A DNA stretch of 64,000 bases from Heyndrickxia vini (GCF_016772275.1 NZ_CP065425.1:3848001-3912000); one strand, 5' to 3'; shown: positions 18,416 through 26,872, numbered from the stretch's first letter. Program-made: numbers and translations. Notes: a model not told the origin generated them from the sequence alone.

Positions 18416-18873
18416 TTTTTATCCTCCTGCCAAGATTTCTTTTGTATTTGCACTTTATCAATAAACGAAACGGTGTTTTTCATTAGCTCCTCAACTACAG
18501 AAGGCGCTTGTTTATTATTCGTTTCAAAGACATTCACAACATTCATTAGGTGTGTAAACACTCCCGTCGTCATAAAAACGAATGTCATTGCAGTGGCTAA
18601 AACATAATGGAATACTGGTTTTTGATAAATTTTAGAAACCGTATCTTTCTTTACAGATGCTTGTTGCTGTTCAATTGTCATCATAACTGAATCGGCAAAT
18701 GTTCCTCCATTTTTCATCGGGGGCAGGTTCCCTTCTTGTGCCTCGATCACTTCCAAATAGACAGACAAGCACTGGTCACAGACGAATAAATGTGTATCGT
18801 ATTGTTCTCTTATTTCTTCGTCTAGCAAATCATTCACATACAAAATCCATTCTTCATCGCTCACATGATTCAT
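18412..18873 (-). CDS. zinc-binding anti-sigma factor
   Basis: The start is ATG 18873, with GGAAGGAGG upstream and an ATGA overlap with the sigma-factor stop. The 153-residue protein has the ZAS-type motif HLFVCDQC (HxxxCxxC) in its N-terminal domain, followed by a single membrane helix (FHYVLATAMTFVFMTTGVF) and a short outside tail. It should hold the ECF sigma factor at the membrane until a signal releases it. Confidence 0.88.
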   Translation of the reverse strand: MNHVSDEEWILYVNDLLDEEIREQYDTHLFVCDQCLSVYLEVIEAQEGNLPPMKNGGTFADSVMMTIEQQQASVKKDTVSKIYQKPVFHYVLATAMTFVFMTTGVFTHLMNVVNVFETNNKQAPSVVEELMKNTVSFIDKVQIQKKSWQEDKK

Positions 18874-19409
18874 AAAAACTCTTCCTCCTTCCAATGCCTT
18901 TTCATCCAAAGCCGGGCACGATACAGCTTCGTTTCAATCGTCTTCACCTGTACCTTTTGCTCCTGAGACATTTGCTGATACGTTTTTTCTTTTATGTAAA
19001 ATCCTTCTACTACCTCACGATAATTTTCGGGAAGCTCATCGAGGCGTTTGCTAATAAAATCTTGTTTTTCCTTTAATAACACAATTTCCTCAATATTTGT
19101 TGAGGCTAGCAGCACCTCAGGCCGAAATTCAACCTTTTTGTCCTCCTGTCCCCGCACCTGTTTTCTTTTTATATCAATTGAATGATTCACAGCAATTCTA
19201 GTAATCCATGTTTTAAACCCTTGATTCTTATATTTGGGGAGAGAATGATAGACTTTCAAAAACACTTCTTGTGCTGCATCCTCAGCATCGTGTTGATTCC
19301 GTAGAATCGCTAGTGTCGTGTGAAAAATATGTAGTCGATACTTTTCAACCAATACTCGAAAAGCATGATCATTGCCACATTTCACTTTTTCAATAAGCAA
19401 GTCATCCAA
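18870..19409 (-). CDS. ECF-type RNA polymerase sigma factor
   Basis: The 179-residue protein has sigma region 2 (HAFRVLVEKYRLHIFHTTLAI, DAEDAAQEVFLKVYHSL) and region 4 (LPENYREVVEGFYIKEKTY followed by a helix-turn-helix). TTG 19409 follows GGGGGGAGAG. It heads a tightly overlapping operon with its anti-sigma factor, a membrane protein and a broken fourth gene. I cannot assign it to SigW, SigX, SigM, SigY or YlaC. A CTGAAT/ATTCAG hairpin lies at 19470-19488. Minus-strand TGTAGG ... GTCGTTT might be its own promoter, but that is weak. Confidence 0.9.
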   Translation of the reverse strand: MDDLLIEKVKCGNDHAFRVLVEKYRLHIFHTTLAILRNQHDAEDAAQEVFLKVYHSLPKYKNQGFKTWITRIAVNHSIDIKRKQVRGQEDKKVEFRPEVLLASTNIEEIVLLKEKQDFISKRLDELPENYREVVEGFYIKEKTYQQMSQEQKVQVKTIETKLYRARLWMKRHWKEEEFL

Positions 19410-19514
19410 AACATCTCTCCCCCCTTTCTACCTACCATCATAAACGACAAACCATCCCCTGACCCCTACAGCTGAATAAAAAAAATTCAGAATTCCATAA
19501 AAAGAAGGTTTTAT

Positions 19515-19548
19515 AGTAAAAAAACTAGCCCCCGAAACAGAGGCTAGT
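19515..19548 (-). terminator. terminator of the 19553-20059 gene
   Basis: ACTAGCC (19524-19530) and GGCTAGT (19542-19548) form a stem, followed on the minus strand by TTTTTTTA. Confidence 0.85.
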
Positions 19549-19552
19549 ATTA

Positions 19553-20059
19553 TTAGAATACACGACTAATTGATTTACTTTTTCTTAAAATGAAAGAATA
19601 ATATCCAATGTAATAAACCGCTAGAATAAAAAAGACAGCTAATGTAAGTGGATCTTTCCCAAATGTTTGTGGATCCATTTGTGGTTGTATTTTTGACAAA
19701 TTATACACTTCAATCATTCGATATAAAAACCTACTTAAAAACAGAAATAGAATAAGTGATTCAATCCATATATGTGTACGGTAAAATAGAATCTCATTCT
19801 TCTGTTCAAACGTGCTATGTTTTACGGCAAACAATAATAGGATGACCCCTAATCCAATGCCTACTAAATCATATAAATATGAGATAGGATGTATAGCGCT
19901 CGTAAAAAGTAACAAAATCAATAAAATAGAAAATAGCGTAATCCGGACAATAAGTCTTCGCTTTCTTAATGGCTGAAATCCAATTGATCGCTTAATCCTT
20001 CGATAAAGTATAAATCCAATAAGCAGAATAGAATATAAAAACTGTGGTTGAATGTGCAA
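19553..20059 (-). CDS. hypothetical membrane protein, CcdC-like
   Basis: The 168-residue protein has five hydrophobic segments and a basic first loop (YRRIKRSIGFQPLRKRRLIVRI) that resembles the CcdC/DUF1453 group. It starts at TTG 20059 after GAAGGTG and lies 23 bases behind the arylamine N-acetyltransferase gene, so the two are probably co-transcribed. No function can be read from the sequence; the family link is tentative. Confidence 0.65.
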   Translation of the reverse strand: MHIQPQFLYSILLIGFILYRRIKRSIGFQPLRKRRLIVRITLFSILLILLLFTSAIHPISYLYDLVGIGLGVILLLFAVKHSTFEQKNEILFYRTHIWIESLILFLFLSRFLYRMIEVYNLSKIQPQMDPQTFGKDPLTLAVFFILAVYYIGYYSFILRKSKSISRVF

Positions 20060-20082
20060 TGCTACACCTTCTTTTCCTTGTA

Positions 20083-20898
20083 TTAACTTTTCTTAAATAA
20101 AACTACCCCTCGTTCTTTAAGAAATTGGACAGATTCATAAATTGAATGTTCATCGATCTGATATACCTCTTGGACCGTTGTTTTCCATTTATCAAAATCC
20201 CTCATTTGAATTTCACGGATATTCCGGTAGGTCATCACCTTAATCGTGTGATCTCTTAAAAAATAGCATTCATGTCCATTAAATCGGACAGCTGAAATTC
20301 TTCTCATCGTTGTATTTACATCATGATCAAAATAGGATTGTTGAATATCTTCAATAATGTCTTTTTCAGATAATGGTGTCCACTCGATTTCCTTTTTTAC
20401 AAAGGATTTTCCATTCGAACGGCGATCTATTTCAAATTTATCCATCGTTTTTTGGGTAAAAGCAATTTCTTCACCAAATCCATGTAAAACATGTTTTCTT
20501 TTTGCTTCTAGCTCGACTGGCTTCATAATTGGTGAGCCATAACCAACATCCACATAATATTGCCTTTGACCAATCGTCACCATGATGGCTAAGTGGCCCG
20601 GATTTACTCTTACTAATGAACAAGTAAACCCTAATCGGGATAATAAGCGAGAAAAATTCATATTTAATGTATAACATGTCCCTCCCCACCCTTTTTCGTT
20701 TAGATTTTCTACAAAAACCTCGATTGGGGGAACATAGTTTGAACGCTCCTGAAAATAATGAAACTTACTAAATGTTTCATAAGGGATTCGTGATAAATGT
20801 TGTTGTATCAACCGCTGCAAATAATTTAAGGATGGAGTTTCTTTCTCTAATTTTAAATATTTTAAATAGTCCTCGATTGTTTGTTCCACATTTACCAC
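20083..20898 (-). CDS. arylamine N-acetyltransferase
   Basis: The 271-residue enzyme transfers acetyl from acetyl-CoA to arylamines. The Cys-His-Asp triad is visible as C75 (GWGGTCYTLN), H102 (NPGHLAI) and D117 (YVDVGYG), and the N-terminal helices carry SRIPYETFSKF, the family pattern. I keep GTG 20898; a second GTG three codons later is equally possible because the ribosome-binding site is weak. It appears to form a two-gene unit with the small membrane protein behind it. Confidence 0.88.
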   Translation of the reverse strand: MVNVEQTIEDYLKYLKLEKETPSLNYLQRLIQQHLSRIPYETFSKFHYFQERSNYVPPIEVFVENLNEKGWGGTCYTLNMNFSRLLSRLGFTCSLVRVNPGHLAIMVTIGQRQYYVDVGYGSPIMKPVELEAKRKHVLHGFGEEIAFTQKTMDKFEIDRRSNGKSFVKKEIEWTPLSEKDIIEDIQQSYFDHDVNTTMRRISAVRFNGHECYFLRDHTIKVMTYRNIREIQMRDFDKWKTTVQEVYQIDEHSIYESVQFLKERGVVLFKKS

Positions 20899-20964
20899 TC
20901 TTTCATTATTCCATTAAGAAAATATATCTTTTATTCATTCTCGCAAAAAGTAAAAAATCCTGCA

Positions 20965-21158
20965 ATATGATTGAATAATATGTTAGAAAGACTTAATGTT
21001 AATCTATTTTATTAAGGGAAATTTAATTATTTCTCTATATATTTATAGACATAGGAAACAAGAAACTTGTTTCAAACTTTTTCCTTCAACAATTATGTTG
21101 ATTGAATACCCCTTTTTTATAACCCTTTTATGTCCGGCTTATGGCCGGAATTTTTTGT
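20965..21158 (+). ncRNA. possible small RNA ending in a terminator
   Basis: Between the acetyltransferase and the SAM riboswitch there is no open frame. There is, however, a clean hairpin TCCGGC (21133-21138)/GCCGGA (21144-21149) followed by ATTTTTTG. Upstream stands a second hairpin, GAAACAAG-AAA-CTTGTTTC (21055-21073). A terminator without a gene suggests a small transcript starting near 21000. No family is recognised and the promoter is uncertain. Confidence 0.25.
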
Positions 21159-21173
21159 TTTAAAAAATTTAAA

Positions 21174-21202
21174 TTGACTTTTCTCAACCATTTGTGTAAT
21201 TT
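21174..21202 (+). promoter_or_regulatory. sigma-A promoter of the SAM riboswitch transcript
   Basis: TTGACT (21174-21179), a 17-base spacer and TAATTT (21197-21202). The riboswitch begins about 36 bases downstream. Confidence 0.6.
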
Positions 21203-21237
21203 AAATAAATAAGATGTAACGTTAATTTCATATTGTA

Positions 21238-21402
21238 TCTCTTATAAAGAGTAGCGGAGGGACTGGCCCTATGAAGCTCGGCAACCTTTCATGATGATCA
21301 TGAATCGGTGCTAAATCCTGCAAAACATTCGTTTTGAAAGATAAGAGAGGACGATTTCTTGTTAGATGAGGCCTCTCTATATTGAGTGGCCTCTTTTATT
21401 TT
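21238..21402 (+). promoter_or_regulatory. SAM-I (S-box) riboswitch with terminator
   Basis: The aptamer is 21238-21348, closed by P1 (CTCTTAT with ATAAGAG). The conserved S-box core reads AGCGGAGGGACTGGCCCTAT, GAAGCTCGGCAACC and GGTGCTAAATCCTGC. A terminator follows, GAGGCC (21368-21373)/GGCCTC (21388-21393) plus TTTTATTTT. AGAGAGG at the 3' side of P1 can pair instead with CCTCTCT to form the antiterminator. High SAM should stop transcription. The downstream genes are an SDR, an NhaC-superfamily transporter and possibly luxS. Confidence 0.95.
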
Positions 21403-21623
21403 GGCTCTTTTCTAAAGGATTGTTGCTTTCAACAAATTTAAACGGGAGAGTGGATTGGAGCGGAAGGTACGAGACTCCTGCGGGATCAGCTGGACAGATG
21501 AGACCCCGCAAGAGCGAAGCGATGAGGAGGCTCATCGCCAGCCCCGCGGAAAGCGAGTGCCTGTAGCGGAAAGGAACGGATCATTCCCAAAACAATAATC
21601 TTTACGAAAACAGCCTTTATTTT
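21395..21623 (+). repeat. MITE copy 3 with 8-bp target duplication
   Basis: The element (21403-21615, 213 bp) starts GGCT, ends AGCC and is flanked by TTTATTTT at 21395-21402 and 21616-21623. The terminal inverted repeats are GGCTCTTTTCTAAAGGATTG and, reversed, GGCTGTTTTCGTAAAGATTA. The inner hairpin pairs are GGTAC/GTGCC, GCGGG/CCCGC, GCTGG/CCAGC and GATGAG/CTCATC, with GCGAAGC at 21514-21520. It landed in the T-tract of the SAM riboswitch terminator, between riboswitch and coding region. Confidence 0.88.
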
Positions 21624-21709
21624 TAAGGAATGAAGAAAATCATAGAATATTTCATCACCATATCCGATTATTCTTATAAGAATAATAAACAAGGAGTGTA
21701 GGTTTCTTT

Positions 21710-22478
21710 ATGTATTGTTTAGATTTAACTGGAAAAGTTGCCATTGTTACAGGTGGCACACAAGGGATTGGCAAAGCAATTGTCGATGCACTATTAGATT
21801 GCGGAGCAAAAGTAGCGGCGGTTGATATCAATATTAATCATCATCAAACGACGGACCAATTACTTTATGTGCAAGCAGATGTAACAAACAGTGATCAAGT
21901 CAACAATATGGTTGAAACGGTGATCGAATCCTTTGGAAGACTAGATATTTTAGTAAATAATGCAGGGATTTCCTCCATGGATTATGCCGTTGATATTAAA
22001 GAGGTTGATTGGGACCGAGTGATGGATGTGAACGCTAAAGGCGTGTATTTATGTAGTCAAGCAGCTGCAAAAGTACTAAAAAAACAAGGTGATGGTGGAA
22101 AGATTATTAATATTTCATCTCAGGCTGGAAAAAACGGATACCGCTTAATGGGAAGCTATGTAGCATCAAAGCATGCCGTTTTAGGATTTACGAAGGTAAT
22201 GGCGATTGAATTAGCCAAAGACCAAATCAATGTAAATGCAGTTTGCCCAGGTATTGTAGAAACCGATATGAAAAAAAAAAAATGAAAGAGTCATAGGGGG
22301 TGAGTTAAGAGGACTTAATGCTGAAGCAATTAAAGAAGAGGATATATCGCAGGTCCCATTAGGCAGAACCGCGAAACCCCAAGATATTGCAAATGTCGTT
22401 GTCTTCTTATCATCAACACTTTCCGACTATATGACAGGGCAAGGAATTAATGTGACTGGCGGAATGACAATGAACTAA
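21710..22478 (+). pseudogene. SDR-family oxidoreductase, frame broken at poly-A run
   Basis: The first 191 codons encode a short-chain dehydrogenase with the Rossmann motif VTGGTQGIGKAI, NNAG and the catalytic Ser...YxxxK (GSYVASKHAV). The frame stops at 22285, directly after ATG followed by twelve A. With eleven A it would run on as NERVIGGELRGL ... PLGRTAKPQDIANVVVFLSS ... GINVTGGMTMN to 22478, a normal 255-residue SDR. The homopolymer points to a sequencing error, replication slippage, or transcriptional slippage that restores part of the product. The substrate is unknown; its position under a SAM riboswitch suggests a methionine-related role. Confidence 0.85.
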
Positions 22479-22496
22479 GAAATAGGAGGAATTAAT

Positions 22497-23840
22497 GTGA
22501 CAAAACAACAAGAAAGAAAAGGAAGTCTTCTCGCACTATTACCATTATTAATTTTTGTACTTCTTTTTATCGGAACGGGAATTCTTGCAAATGATTTTTC
22601 CAAAATGCCTTTAAGTGTGGCGGTCATTATTGCAGGTACAGTCGCATTATTGATGAATAGGAAGGAATCATTATCTAAAAAGATTGATATCTTTTGTAAA
22701 GGAGCTGGACATTCAAATATTATTTTAATGTGTATCATCTTTGTTTTAGCCGGAGCTTTTGCCGGTGTTGCTAAGGAAATGGGAGCGGTTGAATCAACGG
22801 TCAATCTTGGATTATCGTTGCTTCCTGCAAATTTATTAATGGTAGGACTTTTCATTATCGGTTGCTTTATCTCTACCTCAATGGGGACTTCTATGGGTAC
22901 GGTTGTTGCATTGGCGCCAATTGGGTTAGGGATCGCCACACAAACAGATATCCCTACAGCATTAGCCATGGCTACTGTTATTGGTGGAGCAATGTTTGGC
23001 GATAATCTTTCAATGATTTCGGACACAACGATTGCTGCTGTACGGACACAACAAACACAAATGAAAGACAAATTTAAAGTGAACTTCTTTATCGTTTTGC
23101 CAGGTGCCATTGTTACAGCCATCCTACTTGGAATCATCACCCTTGGAAACCATGCAAGTGTTACCGGTGATCATCCGTATGAATTGGTCAAAGTATTACC
23201 ATATGTAGCTGTCTTAGTCGCCGCTCTACTCGGAGTCAATGTTTTAATCGTATTGCTGGGAGGAACCATTTTTGCCGGCATCATCGGAATTGCTTATGGA
23301 TCATATGACTTTCTGGGATTTCTGCAAACCGTTGCCAAAGGTGTCATGAGTATGGAAGACATTGCAATTGTAGCAATATTGATTGGTGGTTTAGTTGAAA
23401 TTATTAAATATAATGGTGGAATTGATTATCTATTACACTTTGTCACTAGCAAAATTAGATCAAAAAAAGGTGCCGAGTTTGGGATTGCTAGTTTAGTGAG
23501 CGTTGCGGATATCGCAACAGCAAATAATACGATTTCCATTATTATTACTGGACCATTAGCGAAAAATATCGCAGATGAATATGAAATTGATGGAAGAAAA
23601 TCAGCAAGTATTCTCGATCTATTTTCTAGTTGCTGGCAAGGAATTGTTCCATACGGCGGCCAACTACTTGCAGCAGCCAGCATCGCCTCAATTTCACCTG
23701 TGAGCATTATCCCTTATTCTTTCTACCCAATCTTGATGGGAATTTGCGGAGTGATAGCGATACTAGTTGGATATCCAAGGCTCCAAAGAAAAGAAAAGGC
23801 AATAAATACTAATCAACCTTTAAAAGAAAAATCTTTATAG
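22497..23840 (+). CDS. NhaC-superfamily transporter, possible methionine transporter
   Basis: The 447-residue protein has about eleven membrane segments and the NhaC-family stretch GGAMFGDNLSMISDTTIAAV with a related pattern near residue 340 (SVADIATANNTISIII). GTG 22497 follows AGGAGGA. NhaC-superfamily members under S-box control have been proposed as methionine transporters (MetT). Here the gene sits behind a SAM riboswitch and before luxS, which fits. An alternative is a genuine sodium/proton antiporter. Confidence 0.85.
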   Translation: MTKQQERKGSLLALLPLLIFVLLFIGTGILANDFSKMPLSVAVIIAGTVALLMNRKESLSKKIDIFCKGAGHSNIILMCIIFVLAGAFAGVAKEMGAVESTVNLGLSLLPANLLMVGLFIIGCFISTSMGTSMGTVVALAPIGLGIATQTDIPTALAMATVIGGAMFGDNLSMISDTTIAAVRTQQTQMKDKFKVNFFIVLPGAIVTAILLGIITLGNHASVTGDHPYELVKVLPYVAVLVAALLGVNVLIVLLGGTIFAGIIGIAYGSYDFLGFLQTVAKGVMSMEDIAIVAILIGGLVEIIKYNGGIDYLLHFVTSKIRSKKGAEFGIASLVSVADIATANNTISIIITGPLAKNIADEYEIDGRKSASILDLFSSCWQGIVPYGGQLLAAASIASISPVSIIPYSFYPILMGICGVIAILVGYPRLQRKEKAINTNQPLKEKSL

Positions 23841-23854
23841 TATGCTATACTATA
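23836..23854 (+). other. palindrome between transporter and luxS
   Basis: TATAGTAT-GCT-ATACTATA overlaps the transporter stop codon. It could be a weak hairpin, an operator, or part of a luxS promoter. Its role is open. Confidence 0.3.
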
Positions 23855-23900
23855 TTGATAATTCAAACAATAAAATTATTTATTTAGGAGTGAATATGTA

Positions 23901-24368
23901 ATGGTACAAAAAATGAATGTAGAAAGCTTCAATCTTGATCATACAAAAGTAAAGGCACCATATGTACGTTTAGCCGGAGTTACTCATGGACAAAATGGAG
24001 ATGTCATCCATAAATACGATATCCGTTTAAAACAACCAAATAAAGAACATATGGAGATGCCAGCTCTTCATTCACTAGAGCATTTACTAGCTGAAAATGT
24101 ACGTAATCATCTTGATCATGTAGTCGATTTAAGTCCGATGGGCTGTCAAACAGGCTTTTATCTTGCCGTCCTTAATCATGATAATTATGATGGGATTCTT
24201 GATGCCTTAGAAAAAACGTTACAAGATGTATTAGAGGCAAAAGAGGTTCCAGCTTGCAATGAAATTCAATGTGGTTGGGCTGCAAGTCATAGCCTTGAGG
24301 GCGCACAAGAACTTGCTCGCGAATTACTTGCGAAAAAAGATGAATGGAAAGAGATATTTGCAGATTAA
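23901..24368 (+). CDS. luxS: S-ribosylhomocysteine lyase LuxS
   Basis: LuxS splits S-ribosylhomocysteine into homocysteine and the AI-2 precursor DPD, recycling the by-product of SAM-dependent methylation. The 155-residue length is typical. The metal ligands are H57 and H61 (LHSLEH) and C124 ([10 protein letters not shown]), with C82 in MGCQTGFYL as the catalytic cysteine. It follows the transporter by 60 bases, and AGGAG precedes the ATG. An IS1182-type element begins 14 bases after the stop. Confidence 0.96.
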   Translation: MVQKMNVESFNLDHTKVKAPYVRLAGVTHGQNGDVIHKYDIRLKQPNKEHMEMPALHSLEHLLAENVRNHLDHVVDLSPMGCQTGFYLAVLNHDNYDGILDALEKTLQDVLEAKEVPACNEIQCGWAASHSLEGAQELARELLAKKDEWKEIFAD

Positions 24369-24413
24369 TAATCGTAAAGACAGAGGCTGGGACATAACTA
24401 GCTTCAAATAGTG

Positions 24414-24458
24414 AAAAAGGTGAATTTGAGTGTACTCAAATTCACCTTTTTCTTTTTT
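24414..24458. terminator. terminator at one end of the IS
   Basis: AAAAAGGTGAATTTGAG and its exact complement enclose TGTA, a 17-bp perfect stem with T runs. It ends the transposase transcript and can also serve the luxS transcript entering from outside. Confidence 0.9.
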
Positions 24459-24475
24459 TGCGTGTAATTCTTCTA

Positions 24476-26050
24476 TTATCTTAGTTGCTGGGCAGTGTAT
24501 TTTCTTAAATTCACTGCCATTAATGCAAAGCCCATTTCATTTTCTACCTTTGATTTTCCTCGTACGGAAAATCGTGTGAAACGCAAATTAGCCTTCAAGA
24601 ATCCAAAAACTGGTTCCACATCGATTTTGCGTTTTCGATAGATGGCACTCGTTTTCTCTTCTGAAAGCTTCGCTCTTACATATTCTTTTTGTTGTTCCCA
24701 TTTTTCATTCACCATTCGTTTTCGATTGTTGCCTTCTTTTGCTTTGGTACAGGAGGGGCGGAACGGGCAGCCCGAACAGTCTTCGCACTCATAGATTTTA
24801 AACTTCCGTTGGAATCCTGTACGATCAGTACGGACAGAATAATCGTGAAATGTAAGATGTTTCTGATTAGGACATGTATAGGTATCTGTTTCTTCATCGT
24901 ACGGCCAGTTGTCCGGATTGAATAGGTTTTGTTTGTAAGTTTTCTTTTTTTCTTTCATATACATGGTATAAGGAATAAGCGCTTTGCGTTTTCTGTTCAA
25001 AAGGATATCATTATAATTTTCTTCACTACCATAACTTGCATCTGTGACGATGTGTTCCGGTAACTCGAAATAATCCTGCTCAATCTCATCTAGAAAGGGA
25101 ACTAACGTACGTGTGTCTGTTGGGTTTGAGAATAATCCATAGGCAAGCGCATATTGACCTTCCGTTGCGATTTGTGTATTATAACCAGCCTTCAATTGTC
25201 CATTTTTCATATAATCATCTTTCATTCGCATAAATGTCGCATCTGGATCTGTTTTAGAATAGCTATTACGTGTACCAAAGATTTCAAGGTCTCGTTGGTA
25301 TTTCTGTTTTCGTACGATAAAATCAATCAACTGTTTACGCACTTTTTTCGGATATTTGCGTTCATTTCTTAAAGCTTTTCGTTCTGGAACACTCGACGAT
25401 GCTTCAATTTGTTTATCATACTCGTTTACGACATCATCCACTTTTTGAACCAATTGAGCGAGCTCTTCCAATGATAACTGTTCATCGCTTTCACGTTCGA
25501 TTTCAGGTATGATTTCATTCTCAAGAAGCTCATCGTATAGCTGGTTTGACTTTTCAATTAAACTTTGATGATACTTCTCAATCGACTTCTTCCAGACAAA
25601 CGTAAATTTATTTGCATTTGCTTCAATCTTTGTACCATCGATAAAAATTGCTTCTTGATCGATCAGTTTTTCTTCAATTAATTGGCAACGGAATTGGACG
25701 AAACATTGGCGAATTAAATCTTTCACTTCTGGTTGAACACGGAATCGGTTGATTGTTCGGTAGCTTGGTTCATACCCTTGAGCTAGCCACATCATACGGA
25801 TGCTGTCTTTTAATAGGGCTTCAATTTTTCGCCCTGAAAAGACAGATTGCGTGTAGGCACATAAGATAATTTTAAGCATCATGCGTGGATGGTAGGCAGG
25901 ACAGCCATCATTTCGCAGAAATGGTTCGAACGCTTCATGAGGGATACTTTCAACTAAATGATGAACATGGAAGGCAATATCATTTTTTTGTAACTTTACT
26001 TCTAAATCTAAAGGCAAAACTAATTGATTCATGGTATAATTTTTAAACAT
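24476..26050 (-). CDS. IS1182-family transposase
   Basis: The 524-residue transposase has the N-terminal domain typical of the family (HLVESIPHEAFEPFLRNDG, YHPRMMLKIILCAYTQSVFSGRKIE) and a DDE catalytic core (IDGTKIEANANK, TDASYGSEENY and, near the end, a Glu in RKIDVEPVFGFLKANL). A Cys-rich insert (CEDCSGCPFRPSC) is present. It is full length and intact, so the element may be active. Confidence 0.95.
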   Translation of the reverse strand: MFKNYTMNQLVLPLDLEVKLQKNDIAFHVHHLVESIPHEAFEPFLRNDGCPAYHPRMMLKIILCAYTQSVFSGRKIEALLKDSIRMMWLAQGYEPSYRTINRFRVQPEVKDLIRQCFVQFRCQLIEEKLIDQEAIFIDGTKIEANANKFTFVWKKSIEKYHQSLIEKSNQLYDELLENEIIPEIERESDEQLSLEELAQLVQKVDDVVNEYDKQIEASSSVPERKALRNERKYPKKVRKQLIDFIVRKQKYQRDLEIFGTRNSYSKTDPDATFMRMKDDYMKNGQLKAGYNTQIATEGQYALAYGLFSNPTDTRTLVPFLDEIEQDYFELPEHIVTDASYGSEENYNDILLNRKRKALIPYTMYMKEKKKTYKQNLFNPDNWPYDEETDTYTCPNQKHLTFHDYSVRTDRTGFQRKFKIYECEDCSGCPFRPSCTKAKEGNNRKRMVNEKWEQQKEYVRAKLSEEKTSAIYRKRKIDVEPVFGFLKANLRFTRFSVRGKSKVENEMGFALMAVNLRKYTAQQLR

Positions 26051-26130
26051 AAGGATCCTTCTTTCTGATTATATTTTGTGTGGTAACTTAATTTTATCAG
26101 AAGTGGTCCTTATTTTATTGTAAAAAAACC

Positions 26131-26176
26131 AAAAGCCGGTGAAAATTTACTTGTCGTAAATTTCCACCGGCTTTTT
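26131..26176. terminator. hairpin at the promoter-side end of the IS
   Basis: AAAAGCCGGTG-AAAATTTAC pairs with GTAAATTT-CCACCGGCTTTT around TTGTC, with one mismatch. It stands upstream of the transposase, where it can stop transcription entering from outside. Confidence 0.8.
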
Positions 26177-26280
26177 CATCTCAGAGGTGGGTTATGTCCC
26201 AGCCTCTTTGTTTTGTTGGAAATTGATTTATATTTTCAAATTTTCATATATAATAGAGAAAATAAAAGTGGGGTGTTTTT

Positions 26281-26847
26281 ATGGATACAGAGACAATCTT
26301 TGGCGATCTTCCAACTTTGGAAACTGACCGCCTCATACTAAGAAAAATAACCGGTGAAGATGCAGTGGATATGTTTTCTTATGGGTCTAATGATGAAGTG
26401 TCGAAATACGTGTCTTGGTTTACGCACCGTACGTTAGAAGATACAAAGGAATTCATTGATTTTGTTCTTGGACAATACAAAAACAAAAAGGCCGCACCAT
26501 GGGGAATAGAATATAAAGAAAACGGCAAATTAATTGGAACGATTGAATATATCGGGTGGCAGCCCAGACACAATAGTGCGGAAATCGGCTATGTTCTTCA
26601 CCAAGAATACTGGGGAAAAGGAATTACAACGGAAGCAGCCAAGGAGTTACTGGCATTTGGATTTAATAAAATGGAACTAGTTCGTGTTCAAGCAAGATGC
26701 TTCACTGAAAATATCGGTTCGCAGCGAGTAATGGAAAAGATCGGAATGGCGTACGAAGGAACAACTAGAAAAGGGATGTTTATAAAAGGGAAACACCGCG
26801 ATTTAAAGGTATACTCGATATTAGCAGAAGAATTTTTAAAAAGTTAG
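26281..26847 (+). CDS. GNAT-family N-acetyltransferase (RimJ/RimL-like)
   Basis: The 188-residue protein has the usual beginning of this group (LPTLETDRLILRKITGEDA), the acetyl-CoA loop region EYWGKGITTEAAKELLAFGF, and ENIGSQRVMEKIGMAYEGTTR near the end. It acetylates an amine of unknown identity; some relatives act on ribosomal proteins, others on small molecules. ATG 26281 has GTGGGGTG upstream, and TATAAT occurs at 26249-26254. It is a single gene between the IS and the mhqED unit. Confidence 0.85.
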   Translation: MDTETIFGDLPTLETDRLILRKITGEDAVDMFSYGSNDEVSKYVSWFTHRTLEDTKEFIDFVLGQYKNKKAAPWGIEYKENGKLIGTIEYIGWQPRHNSAEIGYVLHQEYWGKGITTEAAKELLAFGFNKMELVRVQARCFTENIGSQRVMEKIGMAYEGTTRKGMFIKGKHRDLKVYSILAEEFLKS

Positions 26848-26872
26848 AAGCAGCCCAAAGTAAGCTGCTTCT
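26846..26872. terminator. hairpin between convergent genes
   Basis: AGAAGCAGC (26846-26854) pairs with GCTGCTTCT (26864-26872). The T-tract is weak, but the position between two converging stops supports a bidirectional terminator. Confidence 0.55.

Larger units (their letters stand above)
24382..26207. mobile_element. IS1182-family insertion sequence, complete
   Basis: The element is 1826 bp, bounded by perfect 17-bp inverted repeats AGAGGCTGGGACATAAC (24382-24398) and its complement (26191-26207). It contains one transposase gene on the minus strand. Each end carries a strong hairpin inside the element (24414-24451 and 26131-26176). No clear target duplication is seen. Confidence 0.92.

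Noticed and set aside
26213..26254. Complete sigma-A promoter before the GNAT gene
   Set aside because: TATAAT is present, but the nearest TTGATT is 20 bases away, too far for a normal spacer.
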